A stretch of 64,000 nt of DNA. It comes from Fodinibius salsisoli (lineage in GTDB: Bacteria; Bacteroidota; Rhodothermia; Balneolales; Balneolaceae). The DNA lies in contig NZ_JAGGJA010000001.1 of the NCBI RefSeq assembly GCF_026229185.1, forward strand, positions 372,001 through 436,000, read 5' to 3'. The notes beneath the pieces were generated by a model. That model had not been told where the DNA came from. It ran no database searches and worked only from the letters and a program-made list of their open reading frames with translations. The translations under genes were made by a program, and so were the position numbers. This document shows, in pieces, positions 44,052 to 51,998 of the stretch (position 1 is its first letter; each line of letters opens with the position of its first letter).

Positions 44052-44674
44052 AAAATGAATTGCCAAGTCATGAACGCGCCGTCTGGATTCTGAAGACCCG
44101 GGGGGCTCAGCCTCTTTCTGCTATCGCGGAAGAGATGGATGTGACCAAAGAGGGGGCTCGATTTCATCTTCTGAAGTTGGAAAAAGAAGGATTAGTGCAG
44201 TCGCAGTCGAAAGCAGAGGGACGTGGCCGGCCTAAAAAAATTTGGTCACTCACAGAAAAAGGACATGCCCGGTTCCCTGATCGACATGCAAATATGACTG
44301 TCAACCTTATAGCCATGATGCGACAAACACTGGGGGATGAAGCCGTTCAAGACGTTATCAATGCGAACGAAAAGCGTACGCTGGCTGAATACGAGGAGGA
44401 GCTCAAAGAATGCGATACCCTGGAAGGAAAAGTGGCTAAACTGACGGAAATCCGAAGCCGGGAAGGCTATATGGCCGAGTACCAGGAGAAAGAGGATAGT
44501 TTCCTGTTTGTTGAAAATCACTGCCCCATCTGTGCAGCTGCTGAAACATGCCAACAATTCTGCCAGGCTGAACTTAATATTTTTGAAGAGGTGCTGGGAG
44601 AGGAGGTCGATATTCAACGAGAGGAACACATCATAAAGGGAGCGCGGCGCTGTGCCTACCGTATTGCCAAATAA
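44048..44674 (+). CDS. SufR-like winged-helix transcriptional regulator with Cys motif
   Basis: A 208-residue regulator from ATG 44048 (a TTG at 44039 in frame adds three residues). Residues 5-70 are a winged helix (GAQPLSAIAEEMDVTKEGAR, then FHLLKLEKEGLVQ). The C-terminal part holds a Cys cluster: HCPICAAAETCQQFC, then a last Cys in GARRCAYRI. This C-x2-C-x5-C-x3-C...C layout is that of SufR-like regulators, which bind an Fe-S cluster or metal. The gene faces sodA; the shared 17-bp repeats suggest it controls both itself and sodA (inference). Confidence 0.85.
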   Translation: MKNELPSHERAVWILKTRGAQPLSAIAEEMDVTKEGARFHLLKLEKEGLVQSQSKAEGRGRPKKIWSLTEKGHARFPDRHANMTVNLIAMMRQTLGDEAVQDVINANEKRTLAEYEEELKECDTLEGKVAKLTEIRSREGYMAEYQEKEDSFLFVENHCPICAAAETCQQFCQAELNIFEEVLGEEVDIQREEHIIKGARRCAYRIAK

Positions 44675-44724
44675 TGACAGCGGTGACTTTTCGATATCTA
44701 GGAAGGCCTCTCATAGATCAAAAA

Positions 44725-44743
44725 AATGTCGCATTTGTACAAT
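44725..44743 (+). promoter_or_regulatory. Candidate AraC-regulator site, copy Z
   Basis: AATGTCGCATTTGTACAAT. Third copy of the site found at 25801 and 29231. It lies between the SufR-like gene and the small gene at 44885, 141 bp upstream of the latter, farther than the other copies. Confidence 0.4.
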
Positions 44744-44884
44744 TTGGTATGGTCATTGATAGCTAAATTGGGGTAATACCCTGTTACAAATGCTATAAGG
44801 ATAACTTTTCAGATTATTGACATAGGGTTGTCAGTTCGAGCATTTATCATTGAAAAAAGACAACTATTGGTGTAAATACGATCT

Positions 44885-45130
44885 ATGATGGGAAATAACA
44901 TTATCGCGGATAACCTGAAGGTTCTGGTCTTTAAATCAAACATTGATACTCCGGCTAAGGTCAATCATATTCAAGGCACTTTGCTTGATGATGATTACAT
45001 TTACCAAGTAGATGTGGATTTAGAAGATTGTGACAATGTGTTAAGGGTAGAATGTCATCCTCGAAGTAGTGCACAACGTATGATTGAACAGCTACATAAA
45101 GCCGGCTTCACCGGGGCTCGATTAATGTGA
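44885..45130 (+). CDS. Small protein of unknown function (DCDNVLR family), paralogue 1
   Basis: An 81-residue protein (or 80 from the second Met). The middle reads YQVDVDLEDCDNVLRVECHP and the end has a helix followed by a strand (MIEQLHKAGFTGARLM). The product at 58.8 kb has SFDLDDCDNVLRIEYNAPEA and a matching C-terminal helix and strand, so the two are paralogues. The size and the beta-beta-alpha-beta pattern suggest a ferredoxin-like or HMA-like fold without the metal-binding CxxC. I do not recognise the family. The gene precedes the DUF1772 gene by 31 bp. Confidence 0.75.
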   Translation: MMGNNIIADNLKVLVFKSNIDTPAKVNHIQGTLLDDDYIYQVDVDLEDCDNVLRVECHPRSSAQRMIEQLHKAGFTGARLM

Positions 45131-45161
45131 ACTGGAAAAAAAACTTTTTAAAAGCATTTCT

Positions 45162-45650
45162 ATGGAAACGATAAAGCTGATTATCCTTATTGGTATGGTA
45201 ACCTTTACGGGACTTACGGCCGGACTGTTTTTTGCCTGGTCGTGCTCGGTAATGCCCGGATTATCCCGGGTCCCAGACAGGGTGTTTATAACAGCTATGC
45301 AATCCATGAATCGAGCGATTCAAAATCCACTCTTTTTTAGCATTTTCTTCGGTGCAGCCCTGCTTCTTCCGCTATCGTCATACCTATTCCATGGTGTTGC
45401 ATTGGTTTTTGAGTTATTGGTCGGCGCCACCATTGTCTACTGGGTCGGCGTCATAGGCGTAACTATTTCTGGTAATGTACCACTTAATAACAAGCTTGAA
45501 AGTTTTCAGTTAGCCTCAGTTTCCGAAGATGACATGTTTAAGATTCGCGAGGGATTTGAATCTCGCTGGAACCGATTAAACCATGTACGAACAATTGCTT
45601 CTACCGTAACGCTGGTGCTGACCATTACCGCAACCCTTCTTTTGCATTAG
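45162..45650 (+). CDS. DUF1772 (anthrone-oxygenase-like) membrane protein
   Basis: A 162-residue protein with four hydrophobic segments. Family marks are FTGLTAGLFFAWSCSVMPGL near the start, FITAMQSMNRAIQNPLFF and the later VTISGNVPLNNKLESFQL, a typical DUF1772 pattern (G-N-V-P-L-N). The family is named for a tentative anthrone oxygenase role, which I do not infer here. It lies 31 bp behind the small DCDNVLR gene, on the same strand. Confidence 0.88.
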   Translation: METIKLIILIGMVTFTGLTAGLFFAWSCSVMPGLSRVPDRVFITAMQSMNRAIQNPLFFSIFFGAALLLPLSSYLFHGVALVFELLVGATIVYWVGVIGVTISGNVPLNNKLESFQLASVSEDDMFKIREGFESRWNRLNHVRTIASTVTLVLTITATLLLH

Positions 45651-45745
45651 CAATTTTAAAATCCATTGACAAAGGGAGCTGCACAATTCCTTGGCTTAAT
45701 CTACAGGCCAGCAAGGAAGCTGTCGGGAGTAATGTTTTAGAATTT

Positions 45746-45763
45746 CCCCGGAATTTTCCGGGG
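45746..45763. terminator. Palindrome between converging genes
   Basis: CCCCGGAATTTTCCGGGG is a compact hairpin (CCCCGGAA / TTCCGGGG) in the 180-bp gap between converging DUF1772 and DoxX genes. No T-run follows, so a role as a bidirectional terminator is possible but weak. Confidence 0.35.
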
Positions 45764-45830
45764 AGCCAAGTTTAGGTTATGTGTTCATAGTAGAAGTAAT
45801 TTTGTGTTGACTAAAGTGACATTAATAGCT

Positions 45831-46232
45831 CTATCTAAGGACCAATTTAAACTTCTCATCTGTCCAGAGAATGACCAGTGGCATGGTACAGACCAGCAAC
45901 GAATTCAAATAAACGGAGAATGGATGATGATAACTCATATGGACGGTGAAGGCGCCTATCGCAAATGGCCATAACAAGAAGAGCGATATTATTTTGAGGG
46001 GCCGGTAGTAAAGACCAGCAATAATGCCTATTACACCAAGGGTTTCGGCAAGCCCTATGAGAAATGTAATAGTGGTTCCAAAGCCCATGCTGGCCATTCC
46101 CTCCATCATACTGGGAACACCCAAAATCTTGTAGGGTCCGGCATAGCCAAAAATATAAATGACAATAGCTAATGCAATCCAATGAACTGCTTTTCTTAAT
46201 GATTGTGGAACGGATATTTTCTGACTTTTCAT
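45831..46232 (-). CDS. DoxX-family membrane protein
   Basis: A 133-residue protein with four hydrophobic segments: WIALAIVIYIFGYAGPYKIL, then MGFGTTITFLIGLAETLGVI, PLKIISLFLLWPFAIGAF and NSLLVCTMPLVILW. The plan fits DoxX-like proteins. It is divergent from an HxlR regulator; the 223-bp gap carries two palindromes (46295 and 46322), so this gene is the likely target of that regulator. Confidence 0.85.
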   Translation of the reverse strand: MKSQKISVPQSLRKAVHWIALAIVIYIFGYAGPYKILGVPSMMEGMASMGFGTTITFLIGLAETLGVIGIIAGLYYRPLKIISLFLLWPFAIGAFTVHMSYHHPFSVYLNSLLVCTMPLVILWTDEKFKLVLR

Positions 46233-46294
46233 AATGTGTGCTTATTTACGTTTAGCGTTTTCTGTGGCTAAACCTATCCGTTTTAAAAGTCGTA

Positions 46295-46308
46295 TGTAAG
46301 TACTTACA
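46295..46308. promoter_or_regulatory. Perfect 14-bp palindrome, candidate HxlR operator 1
   Basis: TGTAAGTACTTACA is identical to its reverse complement. It lies in the divergent promoter region between the DoxX gene and the HxlR gene. HxlR-type dimers bind such palindromes. Confidence 0.6.
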
Positions 46309-46321
46309 GAGTTTATAACTC

Positions 46322-46337
46322 CTTACAATTTTGTAAG
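46322..46337. promoter_or_regulatory. Inverted repeat, candidate HxlR operator 2
   Basis: CTTACA-ATTT-TGTAAG has perfect 6-bp arms and shares the half-site TGTAAG with operator 1. The centres of the two sites are 28 bp apart. Confidence 0.5.
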
Positions 46338-46455
46338 TTTTGGCTCCAGAGCATGTAAACAGTGAATACCATTTTAAGTTGAATGGTTTGGGCGATTATT
46401 TTGATTATGTAACTGACAGAAGTTTTTGAACACTTGGAAATAGTTAATAATAGCT

Positions 46456-46824
46456 ATGAGAAAAAAGAACTCAACCAATTGGATTAATGAAAAAAAGATA
46501 ACCGCCAATTGCGGGATGGGCTACACGCTGAACTTAATTGGCGGGCGGTGGAAGGCCGGGATCCTATGGGCTATTGTAGAGAAGGGGACCCTGAGATTCA
46601 GCGAAATTCGAGATCAGCTTTCCGGCATCTCAGAACGTATGCTTGCCAAACAGCTGGATGAACTGGAAGAAGATGAGCTTATCAACCGTATCGTCTACCC
46701 GGAAGTGCCCCCACGCGTTGAATATGAGCTGACCAAGCTGGGTGTATCCATGCGTCCCATGCTGCAGCAGATGTCCGAATGGGGAGAGATGCATCAAAAA
46801 CAAACGGAAGAGGCCGCTCAGTAG
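46456..46824 (+). CDS. HxlR-family transcriptional regulator, first copy
   Basis: A 122-residue winged-helix regulator. The conserved N-terminal Cys and core are NCGMGYTLNLIGGRWKAGIL, then LRFSEIRDQLSGISERML. HxlR proteins of this kind sense electrophiles or redox stress through a conserved Cys near this position. It is divergent from a DoxX-family gene, and the two palindromes between them are probable binding sites. A hairpin follows the gene. Confidence 0.92.
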   Translation: MRKKNSTNWINEKKITANCGMGYTLNLIGGRWKAGILWAIVEKGTLRFSEIRDQLSGISERMLAKQLDELEEDELINRIVYPEVPPRVEYELTKLGVSMRPMLQQMSEWGEMHQKQTEEAAQ

Positions 46825-46853
46825 CTAAATGATATCACATTCCTATTTTAATA

Positions 46854-46874
46854 CCTCAGGGCAGAGCCCCGAGG
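46854..46874 (+). terminator. Terminator-like hairpin after the first HxlR gene
   Basis: CCTCAGGGC pairs with GCCCCGAGG (one mismatch) and is followed by ATTATTTATT. It lies about 30 bp past the HxlR stop. Confidence 0.6.
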
Positions 46875-46965
46875 ATTATTTATTCTTAATAAGATAGAAT
46901 TCTGGCAAATAGTACACTAACTATAGCTGATATCACTCATCCGATGAGCAGGAAATATCGAAAAC

Positions 46966-47841
46966 TTAGATTAGGATAAACGAAACCCCGAGCGATAGCA
47001 CTTGTAACATCTGAACCTCTTCCGAGAAATCGTCATCATACACCAGTTCAAACCGGAGCGAGGTATTCATAAAACTGTTGATCTTTCCGGTAAGCTGATT
47101 TGAAAAATATATGTCCGTGCTTGAAATAGCCCGATTGACGTTGGTAAAACTTTCTAAGCTCGAGCTGAGTACAAAGTTTTTAACAATGGGATGTTCATAG
47201 CTGGCCCCAAGGGTAATGCCTGCTTCATTTCTGATGTTTGACCCTTCATCTAACCCATAGACTGTTGCCAGATTATCATCCGTCACAATGGTCTGTTGCA
47301 TTCCCAAACCAGCTTCAAAACTATAAATATCATTGGGTACATAGGCTAAGCCTGCATTCTGGGAAAAATAAGCCGGCGCCATAAATTTTGATATCAATAC
47401 ATCTCCTCCCTCAGGACCAGCACCATATTCGAAGCCTTTGTCGAATTGTGTTCTGAAATCAATATTTCCGAACAGAGAAAAGTCACTTTCTTCTTTTGCA
47501 AGATTGTAAAGGAACCGATTTTTAAGTAATAGCAGGTCATCAGTTTTTCGCGTCCCTTGATCTTCAATTTTTGATTTCCCATACCGGGTACTCAAAAGAG
47601 AGCCATAAGAAAACCGACCTTCTCGATACTTGCCGGTGATGGCTGAATGTGCATTTCCACTAATATTATTAACCCCTCCTTTAGCCCAATTCGAGTAGGA
47701 AGCTTGTGAGCCATTCAATCCTGCTACCCAGCTGTAATCCCACCCGGAAAGGGTGTCGCTAAATGTAATCTCTTGAGCCTTTAGTTGGTTGGTACTTGCT
47801 GCAATGGCAATAATAAAAATTAATAGAAGCGTTTTTTTCAT
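46966..47841 (-). CDS. DUF3078 outer-membrane protein
   Basis: A 291-residue exported protein with a signal peptide (residues 1-22, ending LKAQ). The opening of the mature part is typical of DUF3078: GWDYSWVAGLNGSQASYSNW then AKGGVNNISGNA. The rest is rich in amphipathic beta-strands, ending VLSLGVSFILI. Such proteins are predicted beta-barrels of unknown role in Bacteroidota. Upstream (47941-47979) lies a large imperfect palindrome. Confidence 0.9.
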   Translation of the reverse strand: MKKTLLLIFIIAIAASTNQLKAQEITFSDTLSGWDYSWVAGLNGSQASYSNWAKGGVNNISGNAHSAITGKYREGRFSYGSLLSTRYGKSKIEDQGTRKTDDLLLLKNRFLYNLAKEESDFSLFGNIDFRTQFDKGFEYGAGPEGGDVLISKFMAPAYFSQNAGLAYVPNDIYSFEAGLGMQQTIVTDDNLATVYGLDEGSNIRNEAGITLGASYEHPIVKNFVLSSSLESFTNVNRAISSTDIYFSNQLTGKINSFMNTSLRFELVYDDDFSEEVQMLQVLSLGVSFILI

Positions 47842-47940
47842 CTTACTAATATTTGTATATGTGACTATTATCGTTGATAGGATTTACTGAAATAAAATTT
47901 GATAAAATATTATCTGCCTGTAAATATAAACTTTATTAGG

Positions 47941-47979
47941 AGGTATCGTTAATACTAATTGATGGTAGTATTGATACCT
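47941..47979. repeat. Large imperfect palindrome between the DUF3078 and GlxA-like genes
   Basis: AGGTATC ... AATACTA ... TAGTATT ... GATACCT form an interrupted inverted repeat of about 39 bp. It lies roughly 100 bp upstream of DUF3078 and 150 bp past the GlxA-like stop. It could be an operator or a weak terminator; sequence alone does not decide. Confidence 0.4.
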
Positions 47980-48128
47980 ATTTTATGTCCCCTAATATGC
48001 CTATATATTATAATGGAGGTTAGCAAAATTAGTTCCTCGTAAATAGACTGTGTGAACCAAAGGAATATTTTAGCCGTTCCAATTTTTAGATAATGAGAAA
48101 CAAGATGACTGAGAAAAGCTAAGTAATT

Positions 48129-49112
48129 TTAGACCGCCACTGCTTCTTTGTTATATTTCTCACGGTATTCCACCGGCGTCAATCCCGTTATACGACTAAA
48201 TAAATTGCGGAAGGACTTTGTATCTGAATAGCCCACATCATACATCACCTGGGAAACATTTTTGCGACTGGTTTCCAACTCTCGCTTGGCCGCTTCCACT
48301 TTTACTCGCTGCTTGTATTCCGTTACCGTGTTATGGGTAGCCTTTTTAAACCGGCGCTCCAGGGTTCGTCGACTCATGGCCAGTTCGTCAGCGATGTTAT
48401 CAACCCGAATTTTCTCCTGGTAGTGACTTTCGATATACTGCTGGGCCTTTTTAATTGCTTCATCCTCGTGATCTTTTTGTCCCTCGAAAATGATAAAATC
48501 CGACTGGCTTTCCCGGCTGATATCCAGAGAAAACGCTTTTGAGGCCATAATGGCTTCTTCGCGACCGGCATACTTTTCGATAAGGTGCAGCAACAGATCC
48601 GTGAATGCATAGGCTCCACCGCTAGTATAGATGCCGTCTTCCTCTGTCATAATTTTTTCATCCACCAGATTAACATTGGGATACATCTGTTTAAAGTTTT
48701 GGGCATGCATCCAGTGGGTGGCACACTGCTTGCCATCAAGCAGACCGGTTTCCGCCAGGAAAAACGCTCCCACACACATGGTTGCTACTTCAGCACCCTT
48801 TCTGTACTGATCGATTATCCATGGCACAAACTCCTTATTCTGTTCATACCCTTTTTGCGGATCATCGTGAATGGCTGGAATGATCATCAAATCTGTCTTA
48901 TCCACATCCTTCAGCAGGCAGTCCGGCCGTGCCGAAAATAGCCCGGTCGATTGCGGAACCTCTTTGTCAAGCCCCACCAGGTGCACATCAAAAACGGGCG
49001 GCTTACCCATATCAGCACGTATTCCGTTCACCTGATTAAAAATCTGGTGCGTGCCTGCAATATTGACTAAGCTGGTGTGTCCCCTCGGGATAAGTATAGA
49101 TATGTGTGTCAT
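48129..49112 (-). CDS. GlxA-like transcriptional regulator (DJ-1/PfpI domain + AraC HTH)
   Basis: A 327-residue regulator. Residues 1-190 are a DJ-1/PfpI amidotransferase-like domain with Cys113 at the nucleophile elbow (ATMCVGAFFLAETGLLDG). Residues 225-322 are an AraC domain with two helix-turn-helix units (IRVDNIADELAMSRRTLERR, then VMYDVGYSDTKSFRNLFSRI). Such regulators sense small molecules and control stress or catabolic genes. The divergent DinB gene carries copy A of an AraC-type direct-repeat element, which also occurs before the DUF899 and SRPBCC genes; this regulator is the best local candidate for binding it (inference). Confidence 0.9.
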   Translation of the reverse strand: MTHISILIPRGHTSLVNIAGTHQIFNQVNGIRADMGKPPVFDVHLVGLDKEVPQSTGLFSARPDCLLKDVDKTDLMIIPAIHDDPQKGYEQNKEFVPWIIDQYRKGAEVATMCVGAFFLAETGLLDGKQCATHWMHAQNFKQMYPNVNLVDEKIMTEEDGIYTSGGAYAFTDLLLHLIEKYAGREEAIMASKAFSLDISRESQSDFIIFEGQKDHEDEAIKKAQQYIESHYQEKIRVDNIADELAMSRRTLERRFKKATHNTVTEYKQRVKVEAAKRELETSRKNVSQVMYDVGYSDTKSFRNLFSRITGLTPVEYREKYNKEAVAV

Positions 49113-49159
49113 GGCCTTGAATCTTAAGTAATAGTTATCTGCATTTTACAGAATCAGTT

Positions 49160-49200
49160 TGTCGTATTCAACCCGTGAGGTTGGCGCATTTACACCCCGC
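49160..49200 (+). promoter_or_regulatory. AraC-type regulatory element, copy A
   Basis: An element of about 40 bp with half-site TCGTATT at 49162 and a second half-site GCGCATT 22 bp later, inside TGTCG ... GTTGGCGCATTTACACC. Copies B (54995) and C (55877) keep the same spacing. It ends 68 bp before the DinB start, between the GlxA-like regulator and DinB. Confidence 0.6.
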
Positions 49201-49268
49201 AACATAGTGCCAGGAGTTATACATTAATATTGAAAGCCAAGAGAAGTTTAAAAACAGGAAAGGGACTT

Positions 49269-49763
49269 ATGATGAAGAATCAACTTTTGACGCAATTCGA
49301 TTTACACCAACGCTTGTATAACAACGTGCTGGATGGGTTTACCGATACCGAAACCAATCAACGGCTTTATGATGATTCCAACATCAACCATGTAAAATAT
49401 TTGGCCGGACATATTTTGAACTCTCAGTACGGCATTGCCCTACTGGCGGATGCAACCTCCATTGTACCTAAGTGGAATAAGTTATTTGCCGGTGCCGGGC
49501 AGTCGGAGGCCAAAGATGACATCGATTATCCATCAATCAACGAGATAAAAACCGAATGGAACTCAGTTCATGATCCCATCCGGAATAAGCTGGTTAACCT
49601 AAGCCCAAAATTCCTGAGTCAAAAACCACCGGCACCGATGGATGACTTTGCAGATTCGCGCGGTGAACTTTGGGCCTTTCTCAATCATCATATTGCCTAC
49701 CACATCGGTCAAATAGGTATCCTGCGGCGGGGATTTGGGAAGCCACCCATGAGTTTTGATTAA
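49269..49763 (+). CDS. DinB-family protein (four-helix, metal-binding)
   Basis: A 164-residue DinB/YfiT-like protein from ATG 49269 (MMKNQLLTQFDLHQRLYNNV); the frame is open to 49230, but those extra residues are unlike the family. Family marks are the metal-binding His residues in NHVKYLAGHIL and HHIAYHIGQIGILRR. Such proteins are often thiol- or toxin-related transferases. It follows regulatory copy A and precedes two PhnB-like VOC genes. Confidence 0.85.
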   Translation: MMKNQLLTQFDLHQRLYNNVLDGFTDTETNQRLYDDSNINHVKYLAGHILNSQYGIALLADATSIVPKWNKLFAGAGQSEAKDDIDYPSINEIKTEWNSVHDPIRNKLVNLSPKFLSQKPPAPMDDFADSRGELWAFLNHHIAYHIGQIGILRRGFGKPPMSFD

Positions 49764-49876
49764 GCAAAAAGCTATGAATATGAAGCCGTCAGCTTTTAGT
49801 GTATTCATACTGAAAGCTAATGGCTGATCGCTAAAATTACACTTAGTATTAACAACCATTACCAAATAATAAAATC

Positions 49877-50302
49877 ATGAAATCAGTAAATCCATATCTC
49901 AACTTTGACGGAAATTGCGAAGAAGCCTTTAAATTCTATCAATCTGTATTTGGCGGTGAGCTCGATATCGTTCGCTTTAAAGATATGGGCGATAACATGG
50001 GAGCATCGGGCGACGACCTGGATAAAATTGCTAATGCAGGGCTACCTATCGGCGGGGGCACTATGCTCTTGGGCTCAGATGTTATGGGCTCGTGGGGACA
50101 GTCGTATGATCCCGGCAACAATTTTTATATCAATCTTGAAGCGGAAAGTTTGGACGAAACAAAACGATTGTTCCATGATCTGTCGGATGGTGGAGAAGTA
50201 GAAATGCCGCTCGAAGAACCCGAATGGGCGGAACTGTTTGGCATGGTTATCGACAAGTATGGTACCCGCTGGATGGTGTACTATCCCGGAAATAAAGCGT
50301 AG
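49877..50302 (+). CDS. VOC family protein (PhnB/YjdN-like)
   Basis: A 141-residue PhnB-like VOC protein. It opens MKSVNPYLNFDGNCEEAFKF then YQSVFGGELDIV, the classic PhnB start, and ends with MVIDKYGTRWMVYY. The middle GNNFYINLEAESLDETKRLF shows the second module. The protein at 50369 has the same plan, and the two are tandem paralogues in one run after DinB. Confidence 0.93.
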   Translation: MKSVNPYLNFDGNCEEAFKFYQSVFGGELDIVRFKDMGDNMGASGDDLDKIANAGLPIGGGTMLLGSDVMGSWGQSYDPGNNFYINLEAESLDETKRLFHDLSDGGEVEMPLEEPEWAELFGMVIDKYGTRWMVYYPGNKA

Positions 50303-50368
50303 AAGCTAATTTTAAAGATGCCAGTCAGCCTTTAAAAGACTAACTGACCTATAAAAAGAAAAGTTATC

Positions 50369-50791
50369 ATGATACAAGCGAATCCATATTTGACCTTTGG
50401 CGGCAACTGTCGTGAAGCCATGACCTTTTATCAAACTTGCTTTGGAGGTGAATTGACCTTCCAAACCATTGCCGAAACACCCATCGCCGACCAGTGTCCT
50501 GAGGGCATGCAAGATCAGATTATGCATTCCCTGCTTTCTAAAGGCGATTTTGTGTTAATGGCAACGGATATGACCCAAGCCGATGAAATCATCACAGGAA
50601 ATGACATGGCTATCTCTCTAAATTTTGATAACGAAAAGGAAATCAAGCGGTGCTTTGACGAGCTCTCCGATGGCGGTACTATCATCGAGCCACTGGAAGA
50701 AAAATCCTGGGGTGCCCTTTTTGGAGTAACAAACGATAAATTTGGAAAAGTGTGGATGCTAAATTTTGATAAAAAGGAAAAGCATAAATAA
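50369..50791 (+). CDS. VOC family protein (PhnB/YjdN-like)
   Basis: A 140-residue PhnB-like VOC protein opening MIQANPYLTFGGNCREAMTF then YQTCFGGELTFQ, similar to the previous gene. The C-terminal part GALFGVTNDKFGKVWMLNF is typical. It lies 66 bp behind its paralogue. YjdN/PhnB proteins are often misnamed for phosphonate metabolism; no phosphonate genes are here. Confidence 0.93.
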   Translation: MIQANPYLTFGGNCREAMTFYQTCFGGELTFQTIAETPIADQCPEGMQDQIMHSLLSKGDFVLMATDMTQADEIITGNDMAISLNFDNEKEIKRCFDELSDGGTIIEPLEEKSWGALFGVTNDKFGKVWMLNFDKKEKHK

Positions 50792-50851
50792 AAGAGCTTC
50801 TCAGGGCTATGAACGAAATTTTGATAACAATCCAACTCAAAAGAGGAAAAA

Positions 50852-51265
50852 ATGATTATGAAAACAAAACAAGTTTGGGCCAACCTGTCGGTAAAAGATC
50901 TGGAACGTACCCACAAGTTCTATACAAAGCTGGGATTTAAGCCCAATGGGGAATTTTCCAAAGAAAATGAACTGGTTAGCTTTTTGGTCGGTCAGGATGA
51001 ATTTGTGGTTCATTTTTTCTTGGAGGAAAGCTTGAAACCATCCATGGGTGGAGATATAGCGGATTTGGAGAACGGCAATGAAGTGATGTTTACCCTTTCC
51101 GCAGATAGCAAGGAAGAAGTGGATGAATGGGCGGAAGCAGTTAAAAAAGCAGGCGGCACCCTGTTTAGCAAGCCGCAGACAATAAAGGGGAATAAGCATT
51201 GGTATGGCTGTGGCTTTGCAGATTTAGACGGCCACAAATGGAATGTGTTTTATAACGGTAAATAA
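50852..51265 (+). CDS. VOC family protein (glyoxalase-like)
   Basis: A 137-residue VOC protein, or 135 from the Met at 50858. Family marks are QVWANLSVKDLERTHKFYTK, LGFKPNGEF and the C-terminal GCGFADLDGHKWNVFY. It is the third VOC gene in tandem, on the same strand, and is preceded by a purine-rich ribosome-binding site (AAAGAGGAAAAAATG). Confidence 0.92.
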   Translation: MIMKTKQVWANLSVKDLERTHKFYTKLGFKPNGEFSKENELVSFLVGQDEFVVHFFLEESLKPSMGGDIADLENGNEVMFTLSADSKEEVDEWAEAVKKAGGTLFSKPQTIKGNKHWYGCGFADLDGHKWNVFYNGK

Positions 51266-51312
51266 CATTTACCGGAAATACTCTGTCACTTTACAACTTA
51301 GGAGAAACCACT

Positions 51313-51987
51313 ATGAAAAACGAAAAAGAAGCACTACCCGAAATTGTATCACAAGAGGAATGGCAGGAAGCCCGTAACAAACTTCTTGCCAAAGAAAAAG
51401 AATTGACTCGGGAGCTGGATAAACTGGCTGCCGAACGCCGTCGCCTGCCCATGGTTCTTGTAGAAGAGGACTACACTTTCACTGGGCCTGAAGGAGATGT
51501 TACCCTGCTGGACCTTTTTCACGGTCGTCGGCAGCTTATCGTTTACTGCGCAATGCTTGAACCCGGCGCCTCGCCCTGTGAAGGCTGCTCCATGGTCATG
51601 GATAACATCGGTCATAACCTGGTACATGTAAATGCACGCGACACCACCTTTGTATTTACGTCACCGGCACCCCAAGAAGAAATCACTGAATTGCAGCAGC
51701 GGATGGACTGGGATGCCCCCTGGTACACGGACCAGGGTCGTCGTTTTGCTGATGATTTCGGTGCTGGCAAAGGGTTCGCGGTCAACGTTTTCATTCGTGA
51801 TGATGAAAATAATGTGTATCGCACCTACTTTACCACCGCGCGTGGCGGAGAATTGTTTGATACCAACTTCAGGCTGCTCGACCTCACGCCCTACGGACGG
51901 CAAGAAAACTGGGAGGATTCACCGGAAGGATGGCCACAAAGCGAGCCCTATACCTGGTGGAAACTTCATGATGAATATGAAGACTGA
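51313..51987 (+). CDS. DUF899 (thioredoxin-fold) protein, first copy
   Basis: A 224-residue DUF899 protein. It opens LPEIVSQEEWQEARNKLL, followed by KELTRELDKLAAERRRLPMV and the thioredoxin-like core with PCEGCSMVMDNIGH, where the usual CxxC is Cys-x2-Cys. The C-terminal LTPYGRQENWEDSPEGWPQS is typical. The ribosome-binding site AGGAGAAACCACT is strong. A paralogue lies at 55.1 kb. The function of DUF899 is unclear; a peroxiredoxin-like role is often assumed. Confidence 0.92.
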   Translation: MKNEKEALPEIVSQEEWQEARNKLLAKEKELTRELDKLAAERRRLPMVLVEEDYTFTGPEGDVTLLDLFHGRRQLIVYCAMLEPGASPCEGCSMVMDNIGHNLVHVNARDTTFVFTSPAPQEEITELQQRMDWDAPWYTDQGRRFADDFGAGKGFAVNVFIRDDENNVYRTYFTTARGGELFDTNFRLLDLTPYGRQENWEDSPEGWPQSEPYTWWKLHDEYED

Positions 51988-51998
51988 GAGGTGAAGCT

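Noticed and set aside
49877-50791. Phosphonate metabolism genes (from the PhnB-like name)
   Set aside because: PhnB-like proteins are general VOC proteins; no phn lyase or transport genes are present.
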